From an uncultured Lachnospiraceae bacterium (GTDB lineage Bacteria > Bacillota > Clostridia > Lachnospirales > Lachnospiraceae): a stretch of 42,512 bases of DNA. How positions within the stretch are numbered: position 1 is the first letter of the stretch; each line of letters begins with the position of its first letter. Below are positions 7,891-15,730 of the stretch, piece after piece. The notes under the pieces were generated by a model. The model was not told where the DNA came from. It searched no databases and was given only the letters and a program-made list of their open reading frames with translations. The translations under genes were made by a program, and so were the position numbers. The stretch is from contig CAJUPT010000024.1 in NCBI GenBank assembly GCA_910588405.1, forward strand, positions 1 through 42,512. The letters are read 5' to 3'.

Positions 7891-8754
7891 TTACGCCAGC
7901 TCCGGCGCCACGTCGATGATCACCAGCTCCGGGCGGTTGAAAATGCGGGGAAGGAAGTTCCTGCACAGCCCCCGGCTGACGATCATCGTCGTGTCGCCCA
8001 GTCTGTACCGTCCTCCGGCATAACGGGGAAACAGGCCCTGGTTTGGTGCGAACAGGCCGTTGACCAGACCTGGGATGCGGACCTGTCCTCCGTGGGCATG
8101 GCCGGCCACCACCAGGTCAAAGCCTTTTTCGTCATCTGAGGGCGAAGGGGTATAATACTTTGTCAGTTCGGGCCGGTGGGACAATAAAACGGAGTAGTGT
8201 ATATGCTCCAAGGAGGAGTTGCAGTCAGACAGCTGTTTTTTCCAGCCTGCCATCAGCTCAGGCCCCCAGTAACGACCCTGCCTGAAGCGGGCAGGGTCGT
8301 CCACGCCGCAAATTTGGACTGTCTGCCCATTGGCTTTCAGCAGGCGGCTTTCGCCCTCCAGTACGTTGATGCCGTAGGAGGCGACCAGCCGTTTTAGGTC
8401 TGTCCCGTGTCCGCCCCAATATTCATGGTTGCCGGATACATAATAGCAGGGGAATTGTTTCCCGATGAGAAAGAATAAAAGCCGGGCATGCTCCATATCC
8501 ATCTGCCCGTCGGACATATCTCCGGTCAGCAAAATGGCATCCGGATGCTGCGCCTTGATGGCATCCGTCAGGATATGCTGTTTCTTTCCGTACAGCGTGT
8601 TGTGCAGGTCTGTCAGCAGCGCCAGGCGGACCCGTCCGGTCACTTTTGCAGAGGTTTCTTTATAATACCGTACCGCAAGCCGGCGGTCACAGGCGGTCAG
8701 GGCTCCAAAGGCCAGCGCGGCCGGCAGCGGCAAAAAGCGGAGTAATCGATTCAA
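7891..8754 (-). CDS. Calcineurin-like metallophosphoesterase (YkuE-like)
   Basis: A 287-residue protein with all blocks of the calcineurin-type metallophosphoesterase fold: ALLTDLHNT (DxH), LTGDMSDGQ (GD), VSGNHEYWGG (GNHE), an LSHRPE segment and VVAGHAHGGQVR (GHxH). The N-terminus has a hydrophobic stretch, FLPLPAALAFGALTA, that could anchor it in the membrane, as in the YkuE/YaeI group. Members of that group have been linked to phospholipid or UDP-diacylglucosamine-type substrates, but the substrate cannot be read here. Only a weak AAGGA precedes the ATG. It is a convergent neighbour of the 72-residue gene; no partner gene lies on the same strand. Confidence 0.9.
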   Translation of the reverse strand: MNRLLRFLPLPAALAFGALTACDRRLAVRYYKETSAKVTGRVRLALLTDLHNTLYGKKQHILTDAIKAQHPDAILLTGDMSDGQMDMEHARLLFFLIGKQFPCYYVSGNHEYWGGHGTDLKRLVASYGINVLEGESRLLKANGQTVQICGVDDPARFRQGRYWGPELMAGWKKQLSDCNSSLEHIHYSVLLSHRPELTKYYTPSPSDDEKGFDLVVAGHAHGGQVRIPGLVNGLFAPNQGLFPRYAGGRYRLGDTTMIVSRGLCRNFLPRIFNRPELVIIDVAPELA

Positions 8755-8939
8755 AATAATCTGTCCTTATCAGTAGTCAATGATGTCTGTTATTTTTTCT
8801 GTAGCGTTTTCCCAGTATAACATATTTTTTCTGATCCATCCAGGGGATTTTTTGAGATATTGTTTTTCAGATAAGTAATAAAATATATTATGATTTCATG
8901 CGTTTTTAGAGGTGATATGGCAGAAAGGGACTTAAGAAA

Positions 8940-9271
8940 ATGAGGAAATATGGAATTGTTATTTGTATGCTTCTGTCGATACTGGCGACAGCCTGTGGGG
9001 GAGAGAAGGCGACCTCCATGCGCCTGTGCCGTACCGAGTGTACGGTTTTTGTACGGGATGAAAAAAGGAGGAATTGGAGCCGCGGGAAAATATTGGGCTA
9101 TATGGCGGCTGCGGCGTGGGAACTAAAACCGAGAGCTATGGGTGGATTACCCTGGATGAGGAACGGCTGACCAAATTGGATGTGGAGAGCGATGTGGACA
9201 TCGGGAAGTCCGGGCGTAAGCTGGAACTGGTTCTGAAAAAGGGAAGAGTCCTGACGGGTCGATCACGGTAA
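8940..9271 (+). pseudogene. Frameshifted lipoprotein gene, FecR-like
   Basis: An N-terminal lipoprotein signal, IVICMLLSILATACGGEKAT (lipobox ATAC), is followed by LCRTECTVFVRDEKR. The frame then shifts (near 9050-9075) into ENIGLYGGCGVGTKTESYGW, ITLDEERLTKLDVESDVDI and KSGRKLELVLKKGRV. Read together these resemble the start of the extracytoplasmic FecR-type proteins of clostridia (a repeated beta motif ending in a structure such as KLELVLxxG). A stop at 9269-9271 truncates it again. I read this as a decayed gene. Confidence 0.6.
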
Positions 9272-9678
9272 CGGAGTTTTACAAGGAGGGCTTGCAAGCT
9301 GTACGTGGGATTTACGGGACGAGGCAAAATTTTCCCTGGCAGAATCCGGTGGGAAAATATTTGTCAATAATTATAGCCTGAGCGAGAAAGGGGGATTCAG
9401 CACTAATTTGGATAATATCTATTCCTGTTCCATTGCTGAAAAACGGCGGCAAGGAGGACTGGGGGGGATAGATGTTCTGGTGTGTTATAGAAGCAATGAG
9501 CCGGATGGATTAAATTATTATTATATGGCAACCGCACGATGAGCGCGGGCTTGCAGACGTCCGGGGCGTTTTACAATCGCTCACCGCCGAAGAATATGAG
9601 GCCGGGAAAGCAGGGTATACCGAGGTACGTGACCTTATGATCAGCAATGGAACAAGTGTGACTGTTTTGGCTCAGTAA
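9272..9678 (+). pseudogene. Further decayed coding remnants
   Basis: Short open segments in different frames continue the decay: GKIFVNNYSLSEKGG and SNLDNIYS-like text ending at a TGA near 9541, then LTAEEYEAGKAGYTEVRDL up to a TAA near 9678. None has a start or a complete domain. They may be the rest of the same lipoprotein gene or of a second gene; I do not recognise them. Confidence 0.35.
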
Positions 9679-9713
9679 TGGTTCCATGGGTAAGGATTTA
9701 AAATTAATGCTAG

Positions 9714-9752
9714 TCCCGAAAGACAGCCTTTGTGGATAACTGTTCTTTCGGG
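9714..9752 (+). terminator. Terminator-like hairpin
   Basis: TCCCGAAAG pairs with CTTTCGGGA, with inner ACAG/CTGT pairing. It is followed by TTTTG. It follows the decayed lipoprotein region. Confidence 0.6.
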
Positions 9753-9817
9753 ATTTTGCTGTCCCTGGCCTGAAAGGATCATGAATCTGAATAAGACAGG
9801 CATGCCGGAGAAGGAGG

Positions 9818-9856
9818 GAAAGAACGAACTGTGGCAGGTAGTGTTCTTTCTTTTTT
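9818..9856 (+). terminator. Terminator-like hairpin
   Basis: GAAAGAAC and GTTCTTTC form an 8-bp stem followed by TTTTTT. Between here and about 10090 I see no gene, only AT-rich sequence. Confidence 0.55.
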
Positions 9857-10121
9857 GTTCTTCTAAAAACTATTACGGGGCAGCATGGGATGGTTAAGAG
9901 GAGAGTGTGGCGCAGTTTACTACTCATTCTTATAGGCGGTAGCAGAGAACTGAGATTTTAATTTGGCATTTTTGCGCGGGAGGCTGGAATTTTAGTTTGC
10001 AGGTACTGATGCAGATATTTATGGATATTATGCACAATTATAATAGAAATTATCAATAATATTTAGGCGAAAAAGGTTTTTTTTCACAAAGTTTGCCAGT
10101 GCCATATATTACGTATTGCAT

Positions 10122-10133
10122 ATTACATGTAAT
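10122..10133. promoter_or_regulatory. Palindromic operator upstream of mttB1
   Basis: ATTACATGTAAT is a perfect 12-base palindrome. It starts one base after a TTGCAT box, inside the presumed promoter of mttB1. The identical 12 bases recur at 14722-14733 in front of the tetR promoter. The GntR regulator encoded at 13961-14656 is the natural candidate to bind both. Confidence 0.6.
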
Positions 10134-10232
10134 TATGATAAAAATAATATGGATGATACGGCGGCCAGATATCAATCTGTAAAAAACAGTGAAACGGAAA
10201 ACAGTAAAAGGAAATTCGTAAAGGAGGAGCTT

Positions 10233-11669
10233 ATGATCAGCAATTTAAAAGTGGAATTATTATCGGACAAAGAGAAAGAGCAGATTCTTGATGCGGCTTA
10301 CAGCCTGCTGGAAGATCCCGGCGTAAATATTTACAGTGAGAAGGCAGTGGAGCTTCTGACGGCACACGGATGTACTGCCGATGGCATCCGTGTCAAGATC
10401 CCGAGAGACCTGGTGAAAAAATGCATCAACACGGTGCCGAAGGGAATCCAGATTTACGACCGGAACGGAAAAGAAGCCATGCTGTTGAGGGGGCGCAACG
10501 TGTATTTCGGCGCCGGCCCTACCTGCGTGTACTTTAAAGACCCCTGGACAGGAGAGCGGCGCAAGCCGAAAAAGCAGGATGCGGCCGACGCGGCGAAGAT
10601 GGTGGATGCCCTGCCGCATATGAGCTATGCCATGTCTCTGTGCATGATCGAAGATCACACCCATACGCTGGCGGATGTCCATGAGGTGGACGCCATGCTG
10701 CGCAACACCACGAAGCCGATCTGCACCTGGGCCTTCAATGCGCCGAACCTGGAATATCTGCTGCAGCTGTGCGCGGCCGTAGCCGGAGGAAAGGATAAGC
10801 TGGCAGAGAAGCCTTTCGTTATTATTTACAGCGAGCCCACCACGCCCATGGTACATACGAAGGAAGCCCTTGAAAAAGTATTTGTGACCACCGAGTGGGG
10901 CGTTCCCACCCTGTATACGCCCGGCATGATTATGGGCGGAACCTCTCCTGCTACGATTGCAGGTTCTCTGGCCGTAGGCTTTGCGGATACCTTTGTTGGA
11001 CTGGTGATTAACCAGCTGCTTCGTCCCGGCGCCCCTTTCATCGCGGGAACCTCCGGAACGCCCATGGATATGGCGACGATGCACACCCCTTACGGCGCGC
11101 CCTCCACCAGCCTGCTGTTAGGCGCTTCCAATGAGATTCTCCATTATCTGGAAATTCCTTCCTTTGATATGGCGGGCTCTACGGAATCCAAGGTGGTGGA
11201 TGCCCAGGCCGGTATCGAGGCTTCCATGCAGGCGATGATCAGTCTGCTGACCGGAGGCAATCTGGTTCACGACTGCGGCTACACCGATATCGGCCTGACC
11301 GGAAATCTGACTATGCTCTGTGTATGCGATGAGATCGTGGGGATGGCCAAGCGCTACTGCGAGGGGATTGCCATCGATGAGGACCGGATCGGCATGGAAT
11401 ATATCAGAGAGGCAGGCCCCGGCGGAAACTTCTTACAGTCAGAGCATACGGTGGATTATTACAGGGAAGAATTCTTCCGGCCTACTTTACTGGAAAGAAG
11501 AGACTATGAGGTATGGGAGAAGGAAGGCGCTCTGACCATGGAACAGCGGGCGCTGGAAAAAGTACACAGGATTCTGAAAACTCATCAGGCGGAAAGCCTG
11601 CCAGAGAATGTGCTGAAGGAGATGGACAGAATCGTGGCGGAAGCAGAGAAAAGCGTAACGGTAAAATAA
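10233..11669 (+). CDS. MttB-family (non-pyrrolysine) corrinoid methyltransferase
   Basis: Members of the trimethylamine methyltransferase (MttB) superfamily move a methyl group from a methylated amine to a corrinoid protein. This copy has 478 residues from the ATG at 10233, which has AAGGAGG upstream; the frame opens earlier, at 10116, but without a ribosome-binding site. No in-frame TAG occurs, so it belongs to the non-pyrrolysine branch, whose characterised members (for example MtgB) act on glycine betaine and related quaternary amines. Blocks such as GAGPTCVYFKDPWTGERR, GGTSPATIAGSLAVG and GYTDIGLTGN are family-like. The BCCT transporter follows 28 bases later, supporting a quaternary-amine substrate. 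The substrate itself is inference, and no corrinoid protein gene lies nearby. Confidence 0.88.
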   Translation: MISNLKVELLSDKEKEQILDAAYSLLEDPGVNIYSEKAVELLTAHGCTADGIRVKIPRDLVKKCINTVPKGIQIYDRNGKEAMLLRGRNVYFGAGPTCVYFKDPWTGERRKPKKQDAADAAKMVDALPHMSYAMSLCMIEDHTHTLADVHEVDAMLRNTTKPICTWAFNAPNLEYLLQLCAAVAGGKDKLAEKPFVIIYSEPTTPMVHTKEALEKVFVTTEWGVPTLYTPGMIMGGTSPATIAGSLAVGFADTFVGLVINQLLRPGAPFIAGTSGTPMDMATMHTPYGAPSTSLLLGASNEILHYLEIPSFDMAGSTESKVVDAQAGIEASMQAMISLLTGGNLVHDCGYTDIGLTGNLTMLCVCDEIVGMAKRYCEGIAIDEDRIGMEYIREAGPGGNFLQSEHTVDYYREEFFRPTLLERRDYEVWEKEGALTMEQRALEKVHRILKTHQAESLPENVLKEMDRIVAEAEKSVTVK

Positions 11670-11697
11670 GCTGTCGGAAAAGGGGGAGTACGGCGGC

Positions 11698-13245
11698 ATG
11701 AGAAAAGAAAAGCAACGGAAATATGAACTGAGAAAAGGGGTTTTATTCAGCGGCCTGGCGATCTTTGGAGCCACGGCTTTGGTGGGTATCCTGAATAACC
11801 AGGCGCTGATTGAGGGAAGCGGCGCTTTGTTCAGCCTGATTCTGGATGATTTCGGATGGCTGTTTCAGATCGTGTGTATGACCTGTCTGATTGTCACCTT
11901 TCTGATTACCTTCAGCAAGGCCGGAACTATAAGGCTGGGAGGGCAGGAGGCGAAGCCTGCCCTCTCCTTCGCCTCCTGGTTCGCCATGTCTCTGACCGGC
12001 GGCGTGGCGGTGGGAATCGTTACCTGGGGCGTGAATTTTCCCGTTCTGTTATACGGAAACGTATGGGGCGAGCTGGACGGGTTCGGCATTCAGCCTTTCA
12101 CGCCGGAGGCAGCCCGGTTTGCCATAGGCCGGTCGATCTATGAGTGGACGTTTATGCCTTACTGCCTCTATGCCCTGTGTGGGGTGCTGATCGCTTACCT
12201 CTATTATAACAGGGGGCACAGGCTGACGGTATCGGACGCGTTGCGGCCTGTGCTGGGGGAAAAGCTTTTGGGACGGAAATGGGTGGTGGATGTGATCAAC
12301 ACCCTTTCTATGCTGGCCATCGGCTTTGGCATTACCTCCGGCCTGGCAGTCTTGCTGTCCACCGTGGCAGAGGGGCTTATGGAGTTTGGGATCGAGACAG
12401 GACTGGCCTATTATGTGGGCGGCGGCGCTGTCGTGACAGTGCTGTTTACCCTATCCTCCTATGTGGGGATGGACAAGGGGCTGAAAAAAGTGGGAAATGT
12501 CAATGCATTTCTTTATTATGGACTGCTGATTTTCCTCTTTCTATCCGGCCCGACCCTGTATATTCTGCGAAATACTACGGCCGGTCTGGCCGAATGGCTG
12601 CAGAATCTGTGGATCTGGGGTCTGGACCCCATCGATATCGGCGGGGAGGCGCTGACCAAAAGCTGGACTGTTTTTAATATGTGCATGTGGATTGCCTATG
12701 CGCCGATTATGGGCGTGCTGCTGGCGTTGCTTGCCAGGGGCAGGACAGTCAGGGAATTTATGGTCGTCAACTGGATTCTGCCTTCCGTGTTCGGCATCCT
12801 CTGGTTCGGCATCTGGGGAAATACCGCGATCGACATGCAGATATCCGGCCAGGCGGACCTGGCGGGAATCATGGCAGAGCGGGGCGCGCTGGCGGCATTG
12901 TGGACCTTCCTGCGGCAGCTGCCCATGGGAGAGGCGCTGATTGTGGTTAATATTGTGGTGATAATCATGAGTTTTATCACTGCGGCGGACGCGACGCTGA
13001 CCAATCTGGGTTCCCTGTGCGTAAAGGATGTCCCCATCGGAACGGAACCGCCGGCCGGGATCAAGGCGGTCTGGGGCATTGTCATCGGCGTGATGGCGGT
13101 GGTCATGGCGGCTTTCGGAGGAGGCGCCCAGGGCCTGGACGGAGTGAAGTCTCTGGCTACCATCGGCGGAGCCATTGTGTTAATTATTTTTATGCTGATG
13201 ATTTTGTCTGCGGTCAGGACGTTTTTTGGGAGACGGGATGACTGA
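11698..13245 (+). CDS. BCCT-family transporter
   Basis: A 515-residue integral membrane protein of the betaine/carnitine/choline transporter family. Twelve hydrophobic segments can be traced. The family's Trp/Gly-rich region around ASWFAMSLTGGVAVGIVTWG corresponds to TM3, and the Trp-rich block WTVFNMCMWIAYAPIMGVLL to TM8. These transporters import quaternary ammonium compounds by cation symport or exchange. The gene has GGGGGAG before its ATG and follows mttB1 by 28 bases, so uptake of a methylated amine and its demethylation are probably coupled. A hairpin terminator with a TTCG loop follows. Confidence 0.9.
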   Translation: MRKEKQRKYELRKGVLFSGLAIFGATALVGILNNQALIEGSGALFSLILDDFGWLFQIVCMTCLIVTFLITFSKAGTIRLGGQEAKPALSFASWFAMSLTGGVAVGIVTWGVNFPVLLYGNVWGELDGFGIQPFTPEAARFAIGRSIYEWTFMPYCLYALCGVLIAYLYYNRGHRLTVSDALRPVLGEKLLGRKWVVDVINTLSMLAIGFGITSGLAVLLSTVAEGLMEFGIETGLAYYVGGGAVVTVLFTLSSYVGMDKGLKKVGNVNAFLYYGLLIFLFLSGPTLYILRNTTAGLAEWLQNLWIWGLDPIDIGGEALTKSWTVFNMCMWIAYAPIMGVLLALLARGRTVREFMVVNWILPSVFGILWFGIWGNTAIDMQISGQADLAGIMAERGALAALWTFLRQLPMGEALIVVNIVVIIMSFITAADATLTNLGSLCVKDVPIGTEPPAGIKAVWGIVIGVMAVVMAAFGGGAQGLDGVKSLATIGGAIVLIIFMLMILSAVRTFFGRRDD

Positions 13246-13281
13246 AAAAAGAATAATGATTGATCAGATTTATGCGGGAAC

Positions 13282-13308
13282 AGCGTCTCTTCGGGGACGC
13301 TTTCTTTA
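13282..13308 (+). terminator. Terminator of the mttB1-BCCT operon
   Basis: AGCGTCTC and GGGACGCT close a TTCG tetraloop (one T-G pair), followed by TTTCTTT. Confidence 0.8.
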
Positions 13309-13431
13309 TGCGAAAAGTCAGCCTCTCGTTACAGTTCGTCTGAATTTTCAGAAAACCTGTTCCATTTGGCAGGGCGATGTTATATAATGAAGAAAAACAA
13401 AGGGCAGAGGTATCATAATAGGGGGATGTAG

Positions 13432-13806
13432 ATGGATTTTGGAATGGGATTTGGTTTCGGCGGATTTGAGACAATGTTTTTCAGCATGTTTTTTATTATA
13501 TTTGCGCTGATAATCGGAATTTTTATTGTGATGGCGGTAAAGGGGATCGGTACCTGGAATCAGAATAATCAGTCTCCGCGTTTAACGGTAGATGCCGTAA
13601 TTGTGTCGAAAAGAATGGATGTCCGTCATCACAGACAGGCAAATCACAGCGGGTCTTCCACATCCTATTATGTAACCTTTCAGGTGGAAAGCAAAGACCG
13701 GATGGAATTTTCAGTGACCGGTACGGAATACGGGATGCTGGCCGAAGGAGATCAGGGAAAGCTGTCTTTTCAGGGAAGCAGATATCTGTCTGTTTCGCGT
13801 GGTTAA
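13432..13806 (+). CDS. DUF2500-type membrane protein
   Basis: A 124-residue protein with one N-terminal membrane segment (about residues 15-40, FFSMFFIIFALIIGIFIVMA) and a C-terminal domain. The domain runs from LTVDAVIVSKRMDVRHH through SSTSYYVTFQVESKDRMEF to the GDQGKLSFQGSRYLSV end. The order TM, VxxKR, Tyr-Tyr-Val-Thr-Phe and G-D-x-G-x-L-x-x-x-G matches DUF2500 proteins. Their role is unknown; the C-terminal part is probably beta-rich and located outside the membrane or at its surface. The first residues are Gly/Phe-rich. It seems to be a single gene between the BCCT operon and the GntR gene. Confidence 0.8.
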   Translation: MDFGMGFGFGGFETMFFSMFFIIFALIIGIFIVMAVKGIGTWNQNNQSPRLTVDAVIVSKRMDVRHHRQANHSGSSTSYYVTFQVESKDRMEFSVTGTEYGMLAEGDQGKLSFQGSRYLSVSRG

Positions 13807-13960
13807 AGGAATCGTTTTGACAGGATTGCAAGGGATGGCCGGGGCGGCGTCGGCGCTGATTGACAGAAATTGATATTCATGGTAAGCTTTTGAAGGGTAA
13901 AAGCCAGGAGGATGCCAGGCAGGCTCCGGATGTGGCACGGGAAGTGCCCTTTGGGTATGC

Positions 13961-14656
13961 ATGGGAGCATCTGTGGATATCTTAGAAAGATGGTTGCGCG
14001 AAAAGATGGGAGATCAGATTATCAGACGCTCGACGACGGAGCAGGTCTACACATTGATTATAGAAAAAATCAGAAGGGGAGAGTTCGCTCCGGGGGAACG
14101 GCTGAAGATCGAGAGTCTGTCCAGGGAATTCGGCGTCAGCCGCACGCCGGTCAGAGAGGCGATCGGGATGCTGACCCAGAACGGCTTTCTGGAGCATGTC
14201 CACAATGTGGGGCCTCAGATTCCCGCATATGACAGACAGCGGATGCAGGATCTTGTGGAAACCTGCAATATTCTCACGGAAGGCGTAGTTCAGTCGCTGT
14301 TTCGTAAGGAGATGCCGGCCGGACTGGCGGAGGAACTGTGGCAGTCCGTGAAGCGGCAGCGGCAGGCGCTGGAAGCAGGAGAGCAGGAGACGCTGATGCG
14401 TCACTGCATTCATTTTCACGAGATTGTGTTTGCCGGCTGTTCCAATAAAAAGCTGGCAGCGTTGGCAGACCAGATGCAGAATCAGCTGGATGCGCCGGTG
14501 CGGATGTATCAGGAGTCGGAAGCCGTGCGGAGGCTGAGCGTGGAACAGCATGAGGGGATCGCCCGGGCGTTTCAGGAAAGGGACAGGGATCTGGTGCTGA
14601 AACGGGTGAAGGAGCACAACATGCAGCCGCTGGAATTTTTTATGCGGAAAGAGTAG
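13961..14656 (+). CDS. GntR-family regulator (FCD subfamily)
   Basis: A 231-residue regulator. The N-terminal winged helix (about residues 20-90) contains TEQVYTLIIEKIRRGEFAPG, LKIESLSREFGVSRTPVREA and an LTQNGFLEHV wing. The rest is an all-helical FCD-type ligand-binding domain with His residues in CIHFHEIVF and VEQHEGIARAF where the metal-binding His usually lie. The start at 13961 has a weak ribosome-binding site, so the exact N-terminus is uncertain; an alternative is the ATG at 14006. A terminator follows. It is flanked by both mttB units, and the 12-base palindromes at 10122 and 14722 are likely sites. Which metabolite it senses is unknown. Confidence 0.88.
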   Translation: MGASVDILERWLREKMGDQIIRRSTTEQVYTLIIEKIRRGEFAPGERLKIESLSREFGVSRTPVREAIGMLTQNGFLEHVHNVGPQIPAYDRQRMQDLVETCNILTEGVVQSLFRKEMPAGLAEELWQSVKRQRQALEAGEQETLMRHCIHFHEIVFAGCSNKKLAALADQMQNQLDAPVRMYQESEAVRRLSVEQHEGIARAFQERDRDLVLKRVKEHNMQPLEFFMRKE

Positions 14657-14667
14657 AGAAGTCCTGC

Positions 14668-14699
14668 CGTTCTGTGGATTGTCCGCAGGGCGGTTTTTT
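14668..14699 (+). terminator. Terminator of the GntR gene
   Basis: CTGTGGA-TTG-TCCGCAG with outer CCG/CGG pairing, followed by TTTTTT. Confidence 0.75.
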
Positions 14700-14717
14700 G
14701 TTATCAGGATTGGCATG

Positions 14718-14737
14718 AGAAATTACATGTAATTTCT
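14718..14737. promoter_or_regulatory. Palindromic operator upstream of the tetR promoter
   Basis: AGAAATTACATGTAATTTCT is a perfect 20-base palindrome that contains the same 12-base core as the mttB1 site at 10122. It lies about 12 bases before the -35 box of the tetR promoter, a position for control by the GntR-type protein. Confidence 0.65.
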
Positions 14738-14748
14738 TATAAAAGTGC

Positions 14749-14776
14749 TTGACAGTGAAACGATTCATGGTATAAT
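14749..14776 (+). promoter_or_regulatory. Consensus promoter of the tetR gene
   Basis: TTGACA and TATAAT, both exact consensus, with a 16-base spacer. The TetR-type operator begins directly after the -10 box. Confidence 0.85.
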
Positions 14777-14810
14777 GATGTTAACAAGTAAACGTTTACT
14801 AGTTAACATC
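14777..14810. promoter_or_regulatory. TetR-type operator at the transcription start
   Basis: A 34-base near-perfect palindrome with one mismatched pair. Outer arms GATGTTAAC and GTTAACATC flank a perfect inner palindrome GTAAACGTTTAC. It begins immediately after the -10 box, where bound repressor would block initiation. The same outer arms recur, closely spaced, at 15545-15562, before the mttB2 leader. Confidence 0.75.
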
Positions 14811-14858
14811 ATCTGCAGGGCAAGCTTATGGACAGGGACAGTCGGAGGCTGTGATAAG

Positions 14859-15515
14859 ATGATGGAGGTCAGAAACGATACCAAAAGAAGGCTGGTGGAG
14901 GCTACTTACCAGGTCATTCAGGAAAAAGGCGTGGAAGGTGTAACCGCCAGAGAGGTGGCAAAACGGGTGGGCGTCACGCCCACTGTGATTTACAGGCACT
15001 TTGAAAATTTATATTATCTGACAGTCCTTGCCTCAATTATCTGCATTTCCGATTATCTGGAAACGTTGAAGACGATCAATGACGACGAGGAAAATCCCGT
15101 GGAAAAGGATATTCTGGGCTGGGAGAATTTTAACCGGTATGCCTTTGCCAATCCGCCGATTTATGAAACCCTGTTCTGGGGAAAATATAACGATCAGCTG
15201 GAGGTGGCTCTGTTCGATTACTATAAGATTTTTCCCGAAGCCTCTATTCACAATAACGATGCTTTTCTGATCAGTTCTCTGTTCAGCGGCGGCATAGAGG
15301 AGCGGGATTTTATCTGGATGCGGCGCGGGGCGAATGAGGGACTGCTGGATTATGAGGACGCGAAATTTTTAAGCAGGACTAATTGCCTGATTGCCCACGG
15401 GATGCTGATGGAACATATGTCGGATTACACCGTGCCTGGCGTGGCGCAAAAAGCGGCGGCAGAGTGTACGGCGCTGATCGAGCACAATATCAGAAAATAC
15501 CTGAAAAAGTGCTAA
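14859..15515 (+). CDS. TetR/AcrR-family regulator
   Basis: A 218-residue regulator from the ATG at 14859; the frame is open from 14745, but that part lies across the promoter and operator, so it is not translated. The HTH (about residues 5-50) is clear: RRLVEATYQVIQEKGVEGV, TAREVAKRVGVTPTVIYRHF. The helical C-terminal part shows no recognised ligand family. The gene is preceded by a consensus promoter with a large operator on the start site, indicating autorepression. A hairpin terminator overlaps its stop codon, and a second, shorter operator follows at 15545, ahead of mttB2. It probably controls mttB2 and the MFS gene as well as itself. Confidence 0.88.
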   Translation: MMEVRNDTKRRLVEATYQVIQEKGVEGVTAREVAKRVGVTPTVIYRHFENLYYLTVLASIICISDYLETLKTINDDEENPVEKDILGWENFNRYAFANPPIYETLFWGKYNDQLEVALFDYYKIFPEASIHNNDAFLISSLFSGGIEERDFIWMRRGANEGLLDYEDAKFLSRTNCLIAHGMLMEHMSDYTVPGVAQKAAAECTALIEHNIRKYLKKC

Positions 15516-15535
15516 TGTTATGTTAGCATTTTTTT
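15510..15535 (+). terminator. Terminator overlapping the tetR stop codon
   Basis: TGCTAA and TTAGCA close a 7-base loop and are followed by seven T. The TAA within the left arm is the tetR stop. Confidence 0.75.
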
Positions 15536-15544
15536 AGGACTGCA

Positions 15545-15562
15545 ATGTTAACAAGTTAACAT
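15545..15562. promoter_or_regulatory. Second TetR-type operator, upstream of mttB2
   Basis: ATGTTAACAAGTTAACAT has the arms ATGTTAAC/GTTAACAT of the 14777 operator with only 2 bases between them instead of 16. A TATATT sequence about 20 bases downstream may be the -10 of mttB2. Confidence 0.65.
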
Positions 15563-15586
15563 AAACGCGGTTTGTAAACATATATT

Positions 15587-15714
15587 GGAGGACTGCAGCG
15601 GAACTAAAAAACAGCGGAGGTCCGGATTCACCCCGGAAGGATTTACGGACGCAACAGGCGGCTGGAAATCCTTCCAGGTGCAGGGGGTGAAGGAGGACTG
15701 CAGCGGAACTAAAA
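15587..15714 (+). repeat. Two-stem structured repeat (family 1), copy A
   Basis: A 105-base unit bounded by two identical 23-base direct repeats (15587-15609 and 15692-15714) that contain GACTGCAGCGGAACTAAAA. Inside, TTCACCCC (15627-15634) pairs with GGGGTGAA (15684-15691). Directly inside that, GGAAGGATTT (15635-15644) pairs with AAATCCTTCC (15666-15675). The loop holds GGACGCA and GGCGGC. The same architecture, with paired substitutions, occurs twice in coaE (41303-41517). The element lies between the TetR-type operator and the mttB2 start, so it is in the mttB2 leader. Confidence 0.8.
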
Positions 15715-15730
15715 TAGGAGGTTTAAGAGG

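Noticed and set aside
10260..11084. 274-codon open frame on the minus strand inside mttB1
   Set aside because: His/Arg/Gly-rich shadow of a conserved plus-strand gene, without a start signal.
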